A stretch of 64,000 nucleotides of DNA from Holtermannia corniformis (lineage: Eukaryota > Basidiomycota > Tremellomycetes > Holtermanniales): NCBI GenBank assembly GCA_001599935.1, contig BCIJ01000004.1, positions 769,716-833,715 of the forward strand, given 5' to 3'. The notes beneath the pieces are model-generated. The model was not told the DNA's origin and made no database searches. It was given only the letters and a program-made list of their open reading frames with translations. Within the stretch, counting starts at the first letter, position 1. Each line of letters starts with the position of its first letter. Position numbers and translations under genes: made by a program. Below are positions 8,557-20,061 of this stretch, one piece after another.

Positions 8557-11338
8557 TCATTGCTTGCGCAGGCTTCTTGCCACTTCGTCGTCGATCGCCT
8601 CCCGGCCCGCCGCCGTCAGCTTTGGCCGGCCGTCGGTCCACTCGGTCTCAAAGAACGCTGCTTCGTGTCTGCATTGTCAGCGCCTGCGGTATCGTTCGGA
8701 AGCAGCTCACTCGTGTCCGTTCTTCTTCTTTTCGGCTGCAATGTCGCGCTGCCGCTACATCGTGTCAGTGGCTGTCTCGTGCCATCAGGCCAGCACCCAC
8801 CTGCTCAATGACCTGCTTCTGCCTCGTCGCCTCGCCCCAGTTCTTCGCCAACAGATTCTGCGTGACCGGATCCCACAACCGCCGTGACTCGTTTGGATCT
8901 TGCTCTTCGATCGGTCGAACAGTCTTTGGGATTAACGCGAGCTCGTCAAAGTCGATCAGGATTCGGGATTCCTATTGGGCTATCAACACCGCGCATCAAT
9001 CAGGGATAGCAGGACGACTGGCCTTTTCACCCTTGAGCTTGTACTTGATCTGTTTCATCCAGTTGCCCTCAAACGTCGCCACGACGCGATCCGACGGGAC
9101 CTGCTTGGCCTTTGACCACCCCTCGTGCTGCTCGTTGCCGGGCTCGTAGCGGTAGATGACGCCGTCCAAGAGAAACTTTGGTCGACCAAGCCATGACTGC
9201 GTGGATCAGTTTGGCTGGGCGATCTTCAACAAACGCGACCGACCTCATCCTTGTAGTCGATCAGCGCGCGAAGCTTCTCGGGCTTCTTTTCGCCGCCACG
9301 ACACGTGACGGAGATCTGATCGCTGATGGTGCCATAGTACTGTCCCTTGAGGATCCCGTTGACTTGAGCAGCCGGGTGTGTGATTTGGTACTCCTGGGGA
9401 TGGGACGTAGTCAGTGATTGACCCACGGAACGCAAAGGCAGACTAACCTCGCCGTTACCCGGGCCCTCGCGGTTGATGCGAACAAAGATACCTTTATTCT
9501 CCGGTCCGGGAGCCACACGGACCGCTGTAGTACTTCAGTCTGTGTTTCACGCGCGAGACGCATACGCACCCATGCCCGACACCTTTGCCGTGATCTGATC
9601 CATTCCATACGCCTCGATCCCGCGCTCAGGACACGAATAGAACGCAGCGCTGATCGGTGGGTGGTGTGATACTTGTTCGCACTGCGTGACGCTCAGTCCC
9701 TGTGATCTTTGACAGCCACGCGCAACGCACCAAGAATACGACGGTGACCTTTTCACTCTCCGGATAAGCGCCCTCGTCGTCCTCGCCTTCGCCCTCCATG
9801 CTCTGCGCTATGGACAGACCGGCCATCCCAGCGGCTGCGGTCGAGTCGAACGAGTTTTTCTCAGACTTGCTCTGGGGGCGGGTCGGTTTAGCGGCAGATT
9901 TGACGGATGAGGGGACGGAGCGGATCGAGCTGATTGGCGTTAGCGATGTGTCGTTGTTGATTGTACGGCCAGCGCGGTCCTCGTCTGCGCGTAGCGCGAT
10001 GCACCAGCTGCGCCGCGCGGCCAAGATACTGGCAGCTATAGCCCGACTGCTTGCACCAGGCGCATTCTTCCCGGCTCGAGCACCGCTATGCAGACTTTCA
10101 CAGCTGCAGCGTAGCCAAACAATCGGCTACGCCGCAATACAAAGTTCTGCCAGCTATAGTGCCAAGACCTAACCAGCAGCTCACAACCTGGTCAAACAAC
10201 GCACCTCGCATCCTCATCCCGATCACCATTCACGCTACCCGCGTATTTTGGGGTCAAGAACCCGCTCCCGCCCTGTCCTCCATATTCCGGTGCACCGGCG
10301 ACGGGGACGTGGACGTGGGTGCGGACGATTGGTTCTTTTGTTTTGGCGTCGAGGTGGATGGGCGGCAGGCGCCAGTGGCAGCGAAAGTGTTCGCCTGTGG
10401 TGCGTCAGTGTGATGCACAGCAAAGGCGTGTATGCTGATTTGAGCGGGCAGGTGCCAGTCGAGGTGGGCAGTGGGAAATGGTGCACGTACCGAGCGCCGA
10501 GTTGTAAGGTTTGCCCAACCGAGCTCGGATAAACTTGAGTTCCTTGGAAAACGTAAACCTCAACACCGCCAGCATGCGTTCCAGTTCGTCCGACGAGTCG
10601 CCAATCCTATGTGGGGTCAGTTCCACCCTAGTGCGCTTCGCCACCTACGCGGCAAAGATGTCGGCGCGGTCGGCATATTGCCAGTATTCGAGGTTTGGGA
10701 TTGGTTCGAGCAATGAGGCGGGGAGTGAGAGGCGGCTGTGATATAGTGATCAGTGGTGTTCCGCTGCGGGTCATGAATGGTCTGCGGCAGCTGGGATGAC
10801 GGAGGTGAAGGGAGGGTGCGAGGGTGAAAGGAGGAGGTGACGAGCAGTGACTTACAGGTTGGCAACGTCTTTGACGCCGATGAGTCTGTGGCGTTGGCGG
10901 GGGACGAGGTCATGGTAGAGTTGGGAGGGGTTGAAGGAGGGAGGTCGCGCACGGTCAGCTCGAGCTCTTGGCGCAACGTACCAGGCTTAGGGGCTGGCAT
11001 CGAGTCGCCAAGCTGAGCTCATGCTACTCAGATGAGCATTGATGGATCCAGCACCTTGACCTGCCACGCCCGTATCATGTTCAGAGCCAGCCCTCTGCAC
11101 TCACTTCTTGAGCAGGCCAAGGATGACCTTGAGTTTGCCCTCTTCACCGGCGACTTCTGGGACTGTGGCCGGCGCCGCATCATCCGAGATGCCATTCAGA
11201 TCACCCACTGCCATGATACCTAGATCAGCAAGCTGTCCAACTTTGCTACCACCGCGTCGCGTCACAAACGTGCACGGGCCGACGCTCACCTGGGTCGTCG
11301 TCGGTCGGGATCTTGTCCGACTTTGACAGCTTTGACAT
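8557..11338 (-). CDS. Oxysterol-binding protein homologue (ORP/Osh family)
   Basis: Lipid transfer protein that exchanges sterols or phosphoinositides at membrane contact sites. The start is ATG 11338 (MSKLSKSDKIPTDDDPG), followed by at least nine further short exons. Recognisable parts in order: LIGVKDVANLRLSLPASLLE, IPNLEYWQYADRADIFAA, ELKFIRARLGKPYNSALG, EHFRCHW, the family signature EQVSHHPPISAAFYSCPE, YQITHPAAQVNGILKGQYYG, WLGRPKFLLDGVIYRYEPGN, the ESRRLWDPVTQNL block, and the C-terminal AAFFETEWTDGRP before the stop at 8557. It is a short form with only the lipid-binding domain: no PH domain, ankyrin repeats or clear FFAT motif are seen. A Ser/acidic insertion (SMEGEGEDDEGAYP) precedes the signature. 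The exact yeast counterpart is uncertain. Confidence 0.9.
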
Positions 11339-11612
11339 TGCGTGTCGCTGTCCAATGTTGAGATTGGCTGGTTGGATGCGAGGACGAGGTGGGGATGACC
11401 TTTGCGACGGATGAACAAGGATGGACAGAGCAGAGCCAAGGTGAGCTGCGATTGGAGTGAGCCTATTCGTCATTTTAACACCGCGGAGTCGGAAATAGTA
11501 CCGCGAGTAGGCTTGCACTTTGGGGACTCACATGAAACTGCACAAACCGCGTTTTCAAGCCAGCGATCCATGCTGATGCACCAACCGCTCCGACACACTC
11601 GCTACAACCACA

Positions 11613-12562
11613 ATGGCAGGCAGAGGACGAGGAGGCTTCCGCGGAGGCCGCGGAGGCGCAGCCAACAACCCATTCGCAGGTGACATGGGCACGCTCACGC
11701 ACCAAGACATCAAAGAAGTCATGGGCAAAGGCAAAGGCGAGCTGTTCCCGGTACGTCGTGGTAGCGACAGATCAATAGAGCACGCTGATCCAGCACAGGA
11801 CCTCGATGCGAAATCGATCGCGTACCTGAAACCCAAGACTGAGATGGATGAAAAGATCCTGCATTGGTCATTGGCGACGGAGGATGCGTTGCGGGAGCAG
11901 ACGGCTTGGCAGCTCCGGTTACCTGGCAAGAAGCATGTTGGGATCGGTGCGCCATTTGCCGAGTTGACCACACTAGTGCGGATCACTGACCTGGCATGGC
12001 AGAGATCGAAACGTACTCCGACCGGTATAAACCCAAGGGGCAACTCGACCCAAACTCTGCCAAAGGCAGTGACCCGCTCGACCCGGTCAAACTGCACATG
12101 TACAAGGATCTGTTCCCACAGGGTCTGTGGAAGATGTACTTTGAAAACGCAAAGCCAGACGTCAAGAGTGCGTTCTGCATCCATCCAGATTACACGGTAC
12201 TGATACAAACGCAACAGAACCCAAGAAGAAGAAGACGGTCCTCAATTCGGATGATGAAGGCGCAGCGGCAGATGACGACGACGACGACAAGGTACGTCAC
12301 ACTCTCCTTGTTCCGTCCTCTTTCACTCGATCGAAACGCGCTCAAGCCCAACCAGGACGACAAGTCAGGCTCGGGCTCGTCTGTCGCAGACGAAGATTTC
12401 GATCAAGACGATTCAGACCTAGACTATGATGCAAACTACTTTGACAATGGTGAAGGCGACGGTTCGGACGGCGGGGACGACGACGGTGAGTTGACGCGCT
12501 CAACGATTCCTTGTTTGGGTGCTGATGGGGTTATAGACGGTGACGGTGGCGGCGATGATTAG
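11613..12562 (+). CDS. RPC31: DNA-directed RNA polymerase III subunit RPC7/Rpc31
   Basis: Pol III-specific subunit of the initiation subcomplex that also contains Rpc34 and Rpc82. The start is ATG 11613. The first exon gives the Gly/Arg-rich N terminus MAGRGRGGFRGGRGG and ends at 11750. Later exons carry KSIAYLKPKTEMDEKILHW, EIETYSDRYKPKGQL, KLHMYKDLFPQGLWKMYFEN, a basic PKKKKTVLNSDDE stretch and a long acidic tail (DDSDLDYDANYFDNGEGDG). The basic middle and very acidic C terminus are typical of this subunit. Four to five introns of 48-60 nt each are needed to keep the frame. The tail is low in complexity, so the last splice junctions are less certain than the rest. Confidence 0.88.
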
Positions 12563-13001
12563 GTGGGGCTTGGGGCTTGGACTGGGCGCGAGGGGTGGCA
12601 TAGGCCCGTGACGAGACGATAATGACATGCATGGCGATCACGACGTCTGTCTAAGCATTAGCCCTGTCCACGGCCCAACGGGGTGCATCGATCTCATGCC
12701 AGCGCCATTCGCACTCGGCGCACATCTCCGCGGCCGGCAGTGGAGCAATCTTGCTCCCAGAGTCCGTGCAATCCGGATCAACATATTGTCAATCTAGCAT
12801 CGTGCATGGTCCGCCTGCCGCGTCAAGCAGATCTCAGATCGATAACCTGAATGAAAGGACTCTTCCAGCTGACAGATTGGCCAGGATTCCCTTCTGAGCG
12901 TTCACGGTCCGACAAACCTCTCCATCCTTGATGCGGTGATAGCCCATGTTGCAACTCCGTACACGCTCAAAATCGCCCGTTTGCCACCCCAAACACAAAC
13001 A
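12563..13001. other. Intergenic, no gene seen
   Basis: RPC31 3' region and presumed promoter of the small zinc-ribbon gene. Nothing recognisable. Confidence 0.4.
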
Positions 13002-13241
13002 ATGTCCAGCACCTCTTCTCGCCCAAAGCCACTCCCTCGCTGCATTCAATGCTCCGACTGCGGTGACAGTTTTACATTCACAGGCGGCGAACAGAAACTG
13101 TGTGAAGATTGCGATTTTGGCGACCTCGATCAGGACGAGCTGAAACAGTTTGCGCGTGAACAGGGTCTCTCGATCGAGGAGGCGACGGCGAAGCGGTCGG
13201 CGGCGGCGGACGAGCAGTCGCGTAAGCGCAACCGATCGTGA
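13002..13241 (+). CDS. Small probable zinc-ribbon protein (79 aa)
   Basis: Intronless. The start is ATG 13002 (MSSTSSRPKPLPRC); an upstream in-frame start at 12936 is possible but adds unlikely sequence. The core has two C-x2-C pairs (CSDC and CEDC) around FTFTGGEQ. This resembles the 'probable zinc-ribbon' family (zf-trcl type), in which an FxFTxGEQ stretch sits between metal-binding pairs. A helical acidic segment (GDLDQDELKQFAREQGLSIE) and a basic end (KRNRS) follow. The biochemical role of this family is not known to me. Confidence 0.7.
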   Translation: MSSTSSRPKPLPRCIQCSDCGDSFTFTGGEQKLCEDCDFGDLDQDELKQFAREQGLSIEEATAKRSAAADEQSRKRNRS

Positions 13242-13930
13242 GGTATCACATCGCTAGGAGCATGCAGTGTCGGATGCATACACATGCCAGTCTGAACGAC
13301 TCCGCGTTGGGCATTGACTCGGCGATTGTCTTGCTTGCGCTTCGGTTTGCTTCTCTTATATTGAATCTGTAGACGGTCAGACCCTGCCATCTGAAACGCC
13401 CCCGCACAAGACACTCGTTTTCTCCGATCAGTCCTCCCGAGCGTCTCGCTGATCTCTGTGTGTTCCCGGCTACATTGCAAAGACTTCCAACAGCCGTTAG
13501 CGAGACGTACCATCCATCAAAGTATCTTAGCGTTACCTTGAGGAATACGAGGACTTGTCATTCCTTGGACTGTCCCCATCGTGCTTGCTTGCAGTGTATG
13601 TCACCTGCTAGAGTGGTATTGGACGCGAAAGGCTCTAGCCAGCCTGAGTGGCTCATCCAACAAGTCTCTCGGGCCACTCTAGTTTTGGCTCAGAGTCTGA
13701 GGCAGGTTCTGCTGACATCGCCTGTCAATCGCAATCACCTCGGATTTCGTCTTGATCCGACATTGATCAGAGCACTGCTTCCCCCCCGGGCTCCTAGTCT
13801 TCCTGCTCGAGCGCCGACAGAACTATGGTACTGCACAGTGTGACCTATATCAAAGTATCAATCACATCTCGGCAGTCGGCTATTGATTGGCAATATATGT
13901 AATCGTTAGCCGTAGCAGCAAGCGATTTGC
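13242..13930. other. Intergenic, left part of the second orphan-gene island
   Basis: A 127-codon + strand frame (13460-13843) overlaps an equally long - strand frame. Neither has a motif or a convincing promoter, so no gene is called. A small decayed gene cannot be excluded. Confidence 0.35.
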
Positions 13931-14146
13931 CTACGAGCGTGAGCTCATCTTGGCCGTGTAGAGACCATTCCACTCTGTGTCGATGACCTTGAATCGGGCT
14001 TCCTCAGCGGCGGTACTTTGCGACGCTCTGAATTGATTTCTAGCGGACTCGTATGCCGTTAGGCCAACGTTGTAGTCTCCACCGGCGGCCTTGACCGAAG
14101 CCAGTGCAGCTGTCATCTTGCTGAGAGATTCGCTTGCGGAAGACAT
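13931..14146 (-). CDS. Small orphan protein, island 2 (71 aa)
   Basis: Intronless, ATG 14146. Two predicted helices: an N-terminal Ser/Ala part (MSSASESLSKMTAAL) and a C-terminal part with TAYESARNQF, then AAEEARFKVIDTEWNGLY. The second part fits the pattern seen in many small proteins of this window: an aromatic, a polar gap, an acidic pair, then an aromatic and another three to five residues on. A clear TATA box (ctataaata read on the coding strand, + positions 14207-14216) lies 61-70 bases upstream of the ATG, which supports real expression. No signal peptide. Function unknown. Confidence 0.6.
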   Translation of the reverse strand: MSSASESLSKMTAALASVKAAGGDYNVGLTAYESARNQFRASQSTAAEEARFKVIDTEWNGLYTAKMSSRS

Positions 14147-14576
14147 CTTGCTATGTGTGTGTATGTGCGTACTGTGCGTGTTGTGGGGTCGTGTCGCTAG
14201 GTGCGCTTATTTATAGCTGGGAGGGATACCCCTTATCAAAGAAAATGTCCGGAGCTGCGATGCACCTGTCGCAAATGAGCTTCGTGCCAGTGAGCAATAT
14301 CAAACGCTCAAAAGGTTTAATTTTGTATATGCCTGGGTCCGGGCAGACATGCGCAGCGGCACGGGGTAATCCCCGGTACCTACTCCGGATCGAAGCCCGT
14401 GTGTCAAAGGTACCTTCGGAGGCACTGTACTTATTGGTTTATCTCGCCGTCCAATAACGAAGATGACGGGCGACGAGCATCGTCATCCGTTATGACAAGT
14501 GCGGTAGCTATGGCTTCCTTGGGTGGCGGCCGCGAAGGCATGCATCTCAATCCGTGGCCATCTCGTGCTCGCAAGT
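14147..14576. other. Spacer in the second orphan island, with a TATA box
   Basis: Contains the TATA element at 14207-14216 for the 71-aa gene; otherwise nothing recognisable. Confidence 0.4.
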
Positions 14577-14810
14577 CTACTTCTGTCCCTGCTCACTTCT
14601 CTCGAGTGCTTGCCCCCGAAATAGTTGGGACGAGGTACCAAAGTGGTCATTGTGTAGCTGCTGGTATCGCCGGCGCTCTTCAGCCGTGATGGGCCCAGTA
14701 TACTCCGTATACTGCTTGCTGGCGTTATTGAATGTCTCGCTCGGTTTGCCCGTCTCCTTTTTTTCGGCGAGCCCTTTCTCCATTTGAGCCAAGTATTGGC
14801 TGATCGACAT
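14577..14810 (-). CDS. Small orphan protein, island 2 (77 aa)
   Basis: Intronless. The start is taken at ATG 14810 (MSISQYLAQMEKGLAEKKE); the frame continues upstream only to a GTG. The protein is highly charged and looks helical. Its middle part, ASKQYTEYTG then TAEERRRYQQLHNDHF, matches the pattern of the neighbouring small proteins (aromatic, gap, acidic pair, aromatic-xx-Leu, aromatic). A longer frame on the same strand (14483-15058) overlaps it but is Arg/Ser-rich with no motif, so it is treated as a shadow. Function unknown. Confidence 0.55.
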   Translation of the reverse strand: MSISQYLAQMEKGLAEKKETGKPSETFNNASKQYTEYTGPITAEERRRYQQLHNDHFGTSSQLFRGQALERSEQGQK

Positions 14811-15096
14811 GGCTGATTGCTGGTGGTAGTTACTGACGGACACAGCTCGACTCTGCGCGGCTCAAGTACTACGAGGGTGTATCCAGGGGAAGGCCAGATC
14901 AGAGGAGCAACAGTGTACACCGCCTCGAGCAGACCGCACGGCGAAGACACCATGGCGGAAAAGGTATATCGTGCCTTTGCTCTAGGTGCCAGGATGGATC
15001 TTGTTATCGCAGTTGCGTACGGCCTTCGCGTGACGACTATCAAGGATTCGGGTGGCAACGATAGAGACGATCACGTAGCATCACCTTCTACCATGA

Positions 15097-15312
15097 TCAT
15101 GTGTCATAGAGTCCGTTCTTCGCAGGTCGTGGAGCCGCCACGGCCTCTGTATGCAGTCTCGCAAGCTCATCAAATTGCTGCTGCTCAGTTCGTGTCACGC
15201 TCGCAAGGCAGTCTCCTTGGCGGTTTCAGAGTCGGCCATCTCTAATCCGCTGTAACGCGCTTCGTATTCCCAGGCTTTTTTCCGCATCGCTGACAGTCTG
15301 ATCAGTGCTCAT
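15097..15312 (-). pseudogene. Broken member of the small orphan family
   Basis: An ATG at 15312 opens a frame (MSTDQTVSDAEK) that meets a TGA after 28 codons. A second frame, entered at a run of six A, carries a family-like stretch (WEYEARYSGLEMADSE). The first frame then resumes with RTEQQQFDELARLHTEAV up to a stop at 15097. Two compensating one-base shifts would account for this, and overall length matches the intact 71-77-aa neighbours. The parts are seen directly; the history is inference. An unrecognised short intron is an alternative explanation. Confidence 0.4.
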
Positions 15313-15575
15313 GTGTGATTGTAAAAGGTTGTGATCGCATGGAAAGACGTGGGCGTTATATGCGTGCATTCGCCATCGGGAAGTTCCGAGGTGAGAGCGA
15401 GGGCTGCAGATGCTTCATCAGCCACATCTTGATCCTCGCTCGACGCCAAGACGGTCGTAGAAGACCGTCCTTCCCTTGACTGTTGTGCCGGGTGACTTCG
15501 GACCAAGGAGTGGACCTAGCCTGCCGGGCCAGTGCCAAAGTTCCAAGTCACCTCCGTGCGGGACGATACATCGCG

Positions 15576-18148
15576 TCACTCCATATCCTCATCACTACTC
15601 GCATCATCCAGCTCTGGGATCGATTCATCATCATCATCCGCGACCGCCGTCTGCGTTTGGATCGCCGTCGTCGTCGTTGACGTGCGGACGGTCGACATGA
15701 ATGGGATCAAAGGGATTGGAACGGCGCTGAGTTCGACTAGCGCGCTCGATGGCGGGTCCGCAGTCACAGATAGCTGTGGTTGCGCGGGCGCTTGCACGAG
15801 TGGAGCAGTGGCGGTGAAGAGAGTCGTGGGCGTAGGAGCTATAGTCGACGCCGAGACCGGTACCGGGTCTTGTACCGGCGTGACGACAGGCGCCGCCACG
15901 ACCACCGGCCGTCCCTCTTCCTCCATTTCATCACCTTCCGCCGCCGCGTCACTTGGCACAGCATACCCCAGCTCGCGCCGAAGCTTGGCCTCGTCTTCAG
16001 TCTCCCCTTTAAAGACGTGCAAATCGGCCAACGGCGGTGCAGGCCGAGCAAGCGGTGGTAAAGCCGGATGGATAAGATGATCGATCGCGACATTGTTGAT
16101 TGACGCTGCAGAAGTCTGCGCGAGCGCGGCGAGGACAACGCCGACCCAGCCTCGCTGTGTGCCTGCATCGCTGCCTCGTGTTTGGACCGCTTGTTCTAGT
16201 GTTTCGCGCGTTGCGGTGCGGATGGCCGCCAGGGCTTGGAGCGGTGACTGCAAGAGGTGGAGATACAGCGAGAGGTGGAGTCGGATCGAGAGGTTCAGGA
16301 GCGTCGGCGCGAGTAGAGGCGTCGAGTGGAGTAAAGACGCCAGACGGGTCGCTGCGATCGCCACGTCGAGTTCTGCCGTGCTAGCCACAGAGTCACGGGA
16401 TGATCGGCCTTCAAAGGACCCAACGAGAGAATCTTCACCGCCCCTGGCACGCTTTTTCCCTCGGCGGCCTGCCTCACCACCGACACCGGCGTCGACGAGC
16501 TTGCTCGCCGAGCCTGAAGACGGCATGACGGGCCCAAGTGCGGCCAGGGAGTACCGCGCCATTCGGGCCATGAAGCTGCTCGGAACCAATGCGGGGTGGT
16601 AGAGAGCCAACAGGTGCGAGTGCAGACGCAACAATACGACCTTGGACTCGTGCATGCCCGGTTGGAGGCGTTCGAGCAGGTAGACAGAGTGTTCGAGAAT
16701 GTTGCCGAGGTGGGGTAGCAGGTGGTCTTTGGCTACGACGCTGATGGCGCCGAGCAGGGTCGCACCGTGAATCCAGAGTCGCGGAAGGGCCGCGAGGAGT
16801 GATGCGTGGTGGACAGGTAGGATGTAGGGCTTGACCTGTGGGTGAGTCAGCATTGATCCACCCTGTGTCTAGCGGCCCGACAGACTACGTACCGTCACAT
16901 CCGGCGTCAACCTCAGCAATCTCAGTGCGGCCGCCACCACCAACCCGACCGGGACCGGGACAGGTCTAGCTGTGTGGAACTGCAGCAGCGCCAGCACGAT
17001 GTCCACATAGCCTTGCAGTGTCTCGAGCGCTTCGGCGGTCGTAAGTGTTGACTGGTGCGGGTGTGGGAAGGACGAGGGGAGGGGTGGTGAGGGCTGTTGA
17101 AGGGGTTCTGGGTGATGTCAGCGCCGGATACCAGACATAATGGATACAAGTAGCGCATGGGGTGGGATTGATTGAGCGCCACGACCGCATGCCTAGTGCG
17201 ACCAAGCTGGTCGCCGCCGTGCCACTCATCCTGGCCGGACACCCGCCACACTGCCATGATACACAACAAGAACGCACCTTCATCCCAAGCGTCTCTCACC
17301 AACGCATCCATAGCAGCCGCGATGCCTCCCATTGCCTCTCTCATCTCTATCCCCCACGCAGCCGGAGCCGCACTCTTGCCCTGGACGACATGCAGGGCCG
17401 CCAAGACCTTTGCAGCTTGTTTCCGATTCTGGCTCTGGGCTGGGCCTGAGCGTAGTAGGATATCGAATAGCAGTGGACGGAGGTGCGCGATAAGCGGTCT
17501 GTGGGGTGCTGGCGAGAGATTCAGGAGGGGTGGTAGGTGCGGGAGGAGGGTTGGCTGAGGGGCAGGGTCATCAGCGAGTGGGTGAAGGGAAGAGGTAGCA
17601 GGACTTGCGATCAATGCGGCGTTTGTAGGTTTCTGGAGTAGGCCGACGATTGCGTGTGAGAGTTTTGGGATCAGTGGAAGCGCTGCTTCGCGTGAGAAGG
17701 CGGGATAGTGCGGCGAGAGGGTGAAGAGGGTTGAGAGTAGGTTGAGCAGCGGTGCGAGGTGGCTCGAAGGGAAGTTTGGCATCTACCGTGCAGAAAGGTC
17801 AGTGTCACGAGCGCTCTTCCGTACGGGCATACGAACAGATACGAGCGGGACGAGTGTCTGAACCCATTGCCGGCCATAGCCAGCGATCACCACGCCCTCT
17901 TCATCCTGCTCCACGACAGCCTTGGCCACGGCCCACGCAGCCGCCTTGTCCGTCCAAGCCTGTAGTCCGACTTCACGGCTGAGAACGGTCGCGTTGAGCT
18001 TTGAGAGGAATTTCTGCAGTTGCGAGGTGGGTAGGGTGGATGGGTGGATGAACGGCTTGGAGGCGGTGATCAAGGGGAGGAGTTGGGGCGCAGAGGGGAG
18101 GAGAGGGATCAGCAGCGAGAGAAGGGAGTCTGCCGCGGGTTCTGTCAT
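15576..18148 (-). CDS. RIX1: Pre-rRNA-processing protein RIX1 (PELP1 family)
   Basis: Subunit of the Rix1-Ipi1-Ipi3 complex that acts with Rea1/Mdn1 in late pre-60S maturation and ITS2 processing in the nucleoplasm. The start is ATG 18148 (MTEPAADSLLSLLIPLL); an upstream exon is possible because the frame is open to 18235. The N-terminal RIX1 domain shows FLSKLNATVL, AAAWAVAKAVVEQDEEG and YGRQWVQTLVPLVS. It continues after a short intron at MPNFPSSHLAPLLNLLSTLF. Later parts are a Leu/Ala-rich helical repeat region, then an Ala/Pro/Thr-rich stretch and a very acidic tail (DDDDESIPELDDASSDEDME), typical of the family. The exons around 16.9-17.2 kb are short and their borders approximate. The basic patch GRRGKKRARGG may be a nuclear signal. 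Confidence 0.85.
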
Positions 18149-18703
18149 GCCGAGTTGATGTGCGACTCGCTGAACGAGGATGAAGATGATCAAGAGGGTG
18201 CAGGCGGATCGGTTTGCAGAAATCTGTCCGGCCACGTGGAATATTGCTACGTGCTCTAGCAGTTGGATAGCACTTTTCTAGCATCGTACGGCACCATATC
18301 ACCCTGTACGACGCAGCCGTGTTCTCGGTGGTAAAGTCTCTTGGCTGAGTGCGGCTCAGGCTCAGAGTCAACCTCAGTTATCACTGTGCGTACGCCATCA
18401 TGATTCGCAAAAAGTCACCAAACGTGCAAGTGGCAAATAGGCGTGCGAGTGGTTGCGAAACTGCTGTCACATGAAAGTGTCACGTGATCCCCCTATTCAG
18501 CGTGTTGACCTCGCGCGTCATGCCATCTCTTGACCGTCTCCACCGTCCATCTGCTCAACTCGTCGTTCCTGCTCCTTGGCCGACACCTGCACGTACTGCA
18601 GTCAAGCAAGCACACAAGCGATCAAGCAAAGGAGCGCGCGCACAAAGGACAAAGGCCCACGAGCCATCGCCATCGCCGGAGCGGGAACGGTACGGTAACG
18701 CGG
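18149..18703. other. Intergenic, divergent region between RIX1 and the 18704 gene
   Basis: Presumed shared promoter region. No motif or gene recognised. Confidence 0.35.
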
Positions 18704-19342
18704 ATGAGCACCAGTGACCCCATGTTGCTCGATGCCGGCTTTGTCCCGCCCACGCCTGCAGTGGGCGCGAGCGATGTCGACGTGGTCATGTGTGAGCTCT
18801 CGGTATCGGTCGCGGTCAGTCGGGTGAGTAGTGGCCACCGCGGGTGCAATGGCGGGACTGCACGCTGACATTTGTGCGCGACTCAGACACCGTCCACGGC
18901 TCGTCCGCTCAAACGGCCTCATTCGCCTGGTGGGAGCATGGACCAGCACGGCACCACTCCCAACGCCGGCACCAGCGCCGTCCCACCGACTCATGCCAAA
19001 CGCGTCAAAGCCCTCCCAACGGCCACGCCAGCGCGTCTAAAGCGTCTCCCTGCCACTCCTACACCTGCACGCCAGGCCATCCCAACCCCAGCACCGACGC
19101 CGACGCGTAAACCCATTCCAGCATCACCCCTCCTTCATCGCCTCGCGCAGACGCTCGCCCCGGCATCGACGGGCACGGCGGAACCGGCAGGCCTGGAGCT
19201 CGAAAAGGTCTTTGCAGTCGGCATGGGCCACGGTCTGAAGCGTGCCGGCGGCGTTAGTGTCGGTGGCGTGAGCACCAGTCGGCTCGCGAGGTTGGCCGAG
19301 GTCGCAGAGGCAGACGGACACGCGCGCGTAAACGCCTCGTAA
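18704..19342 (+). CDS. Unknown Pro/Thr/Ala-rich protein (about 190 aa)
   Basis: Two exons, 18704-18823 and 18887-19342, joined by a 63-nt GT-AG intron with a ctgac branch site that keeps the frame exactly. The N terminus (MSTSDPMLLDAGFVPPTPAV) is followed by a hydrophobic short part, a basic Pro-rich centre (RPLKRPHSPGG; AKRVKALPTATPARLKRLP) with several S/T-P sites, and a C-terminal part that looks folded (GLELEKVFAVGMGHGLKRAG, STSRLARLAEVAEA). The basic motifs could be nuclear signals. I do not recognise the family. The clean intron and the codon-like composition argue that it is a real gene. Confidence 0.5.
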
Positions 19343-20061
19343 ACGCCAACCCCATCCTTCTTTCCTCAAACCTTGCTCTCCCAATCTTGTTACGATCACT
19401 TGACGTCCGGCCTCGACCCCATTCCATTGCATACCCAACTACCCCCTTTCTCATTCTACATTTTTGCATCCCATCATGACCTTCCAAGCCCACGCCCCGG
19501 ACGGGTATTTGGAACCCTCTACGAGTTGACGAGCATGGCTGTATGTATTCTACATCCTAGACGCTACCGTGTCCCATCCGCCACGGTTCGGGTTACTGAC
19601 CACCGGCGTGTCGGCAATCTGGGATTCATCACCACAACATCATGCTTGGCACTGATAGCCCACAGAGCACGTTGTGTCAGCATCCTCTTCAATGTCACCT
19701 GGCGCTACCCTACCTATTCACTCGTGCCAGTTCGCCAATTGTGACGCATGAGATCTGAATGCGTCTTGTGCCCGACAGCGAAGGCTGTAGCGCTGATCAC
19801 ATTGTGATTGACAAAGTTGATTGAAACCAGTGTACAATGGCAAGTGTGAGGATCCAACGCGGTCAATCTCGCGCGGTCCGAAGCACGCCCGCCCCAGAGC
19901 GCGACCAGAAGCCGTCGCCATTGCGTGATAACCTCCTCTGTTCTCCAGGCCGGACATGAGATGCGAAGACTTGCGACGTGAGCGCAGAAGTGTACATGGC
20001 CCGCCAGGTGTAGCTACGAGTGCTACGCATACGACCTTGCGTACTACTAGCCCAAGATCTC
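19343..20061. other. Intergenic, left edge of the third orphan island
   Basis: No supported gene. Short open frames on both strands lack motifs. The last 100 bases should contain the promoter of the 20062 gene. Confidence 0.35.

Noticed and set aside
13460..13843. 127-codon + strand frame
   Set aside because: Overlapped by an equally long - strand frame, no motif, no promoter; likely chance.
14483..15058. 191-codon - strand frame
   Set aside because: Overlaps the 77-aa gene in another frame; Arg/Ser/Pro-rich, no motif, start not supported. Treated as a shadow.
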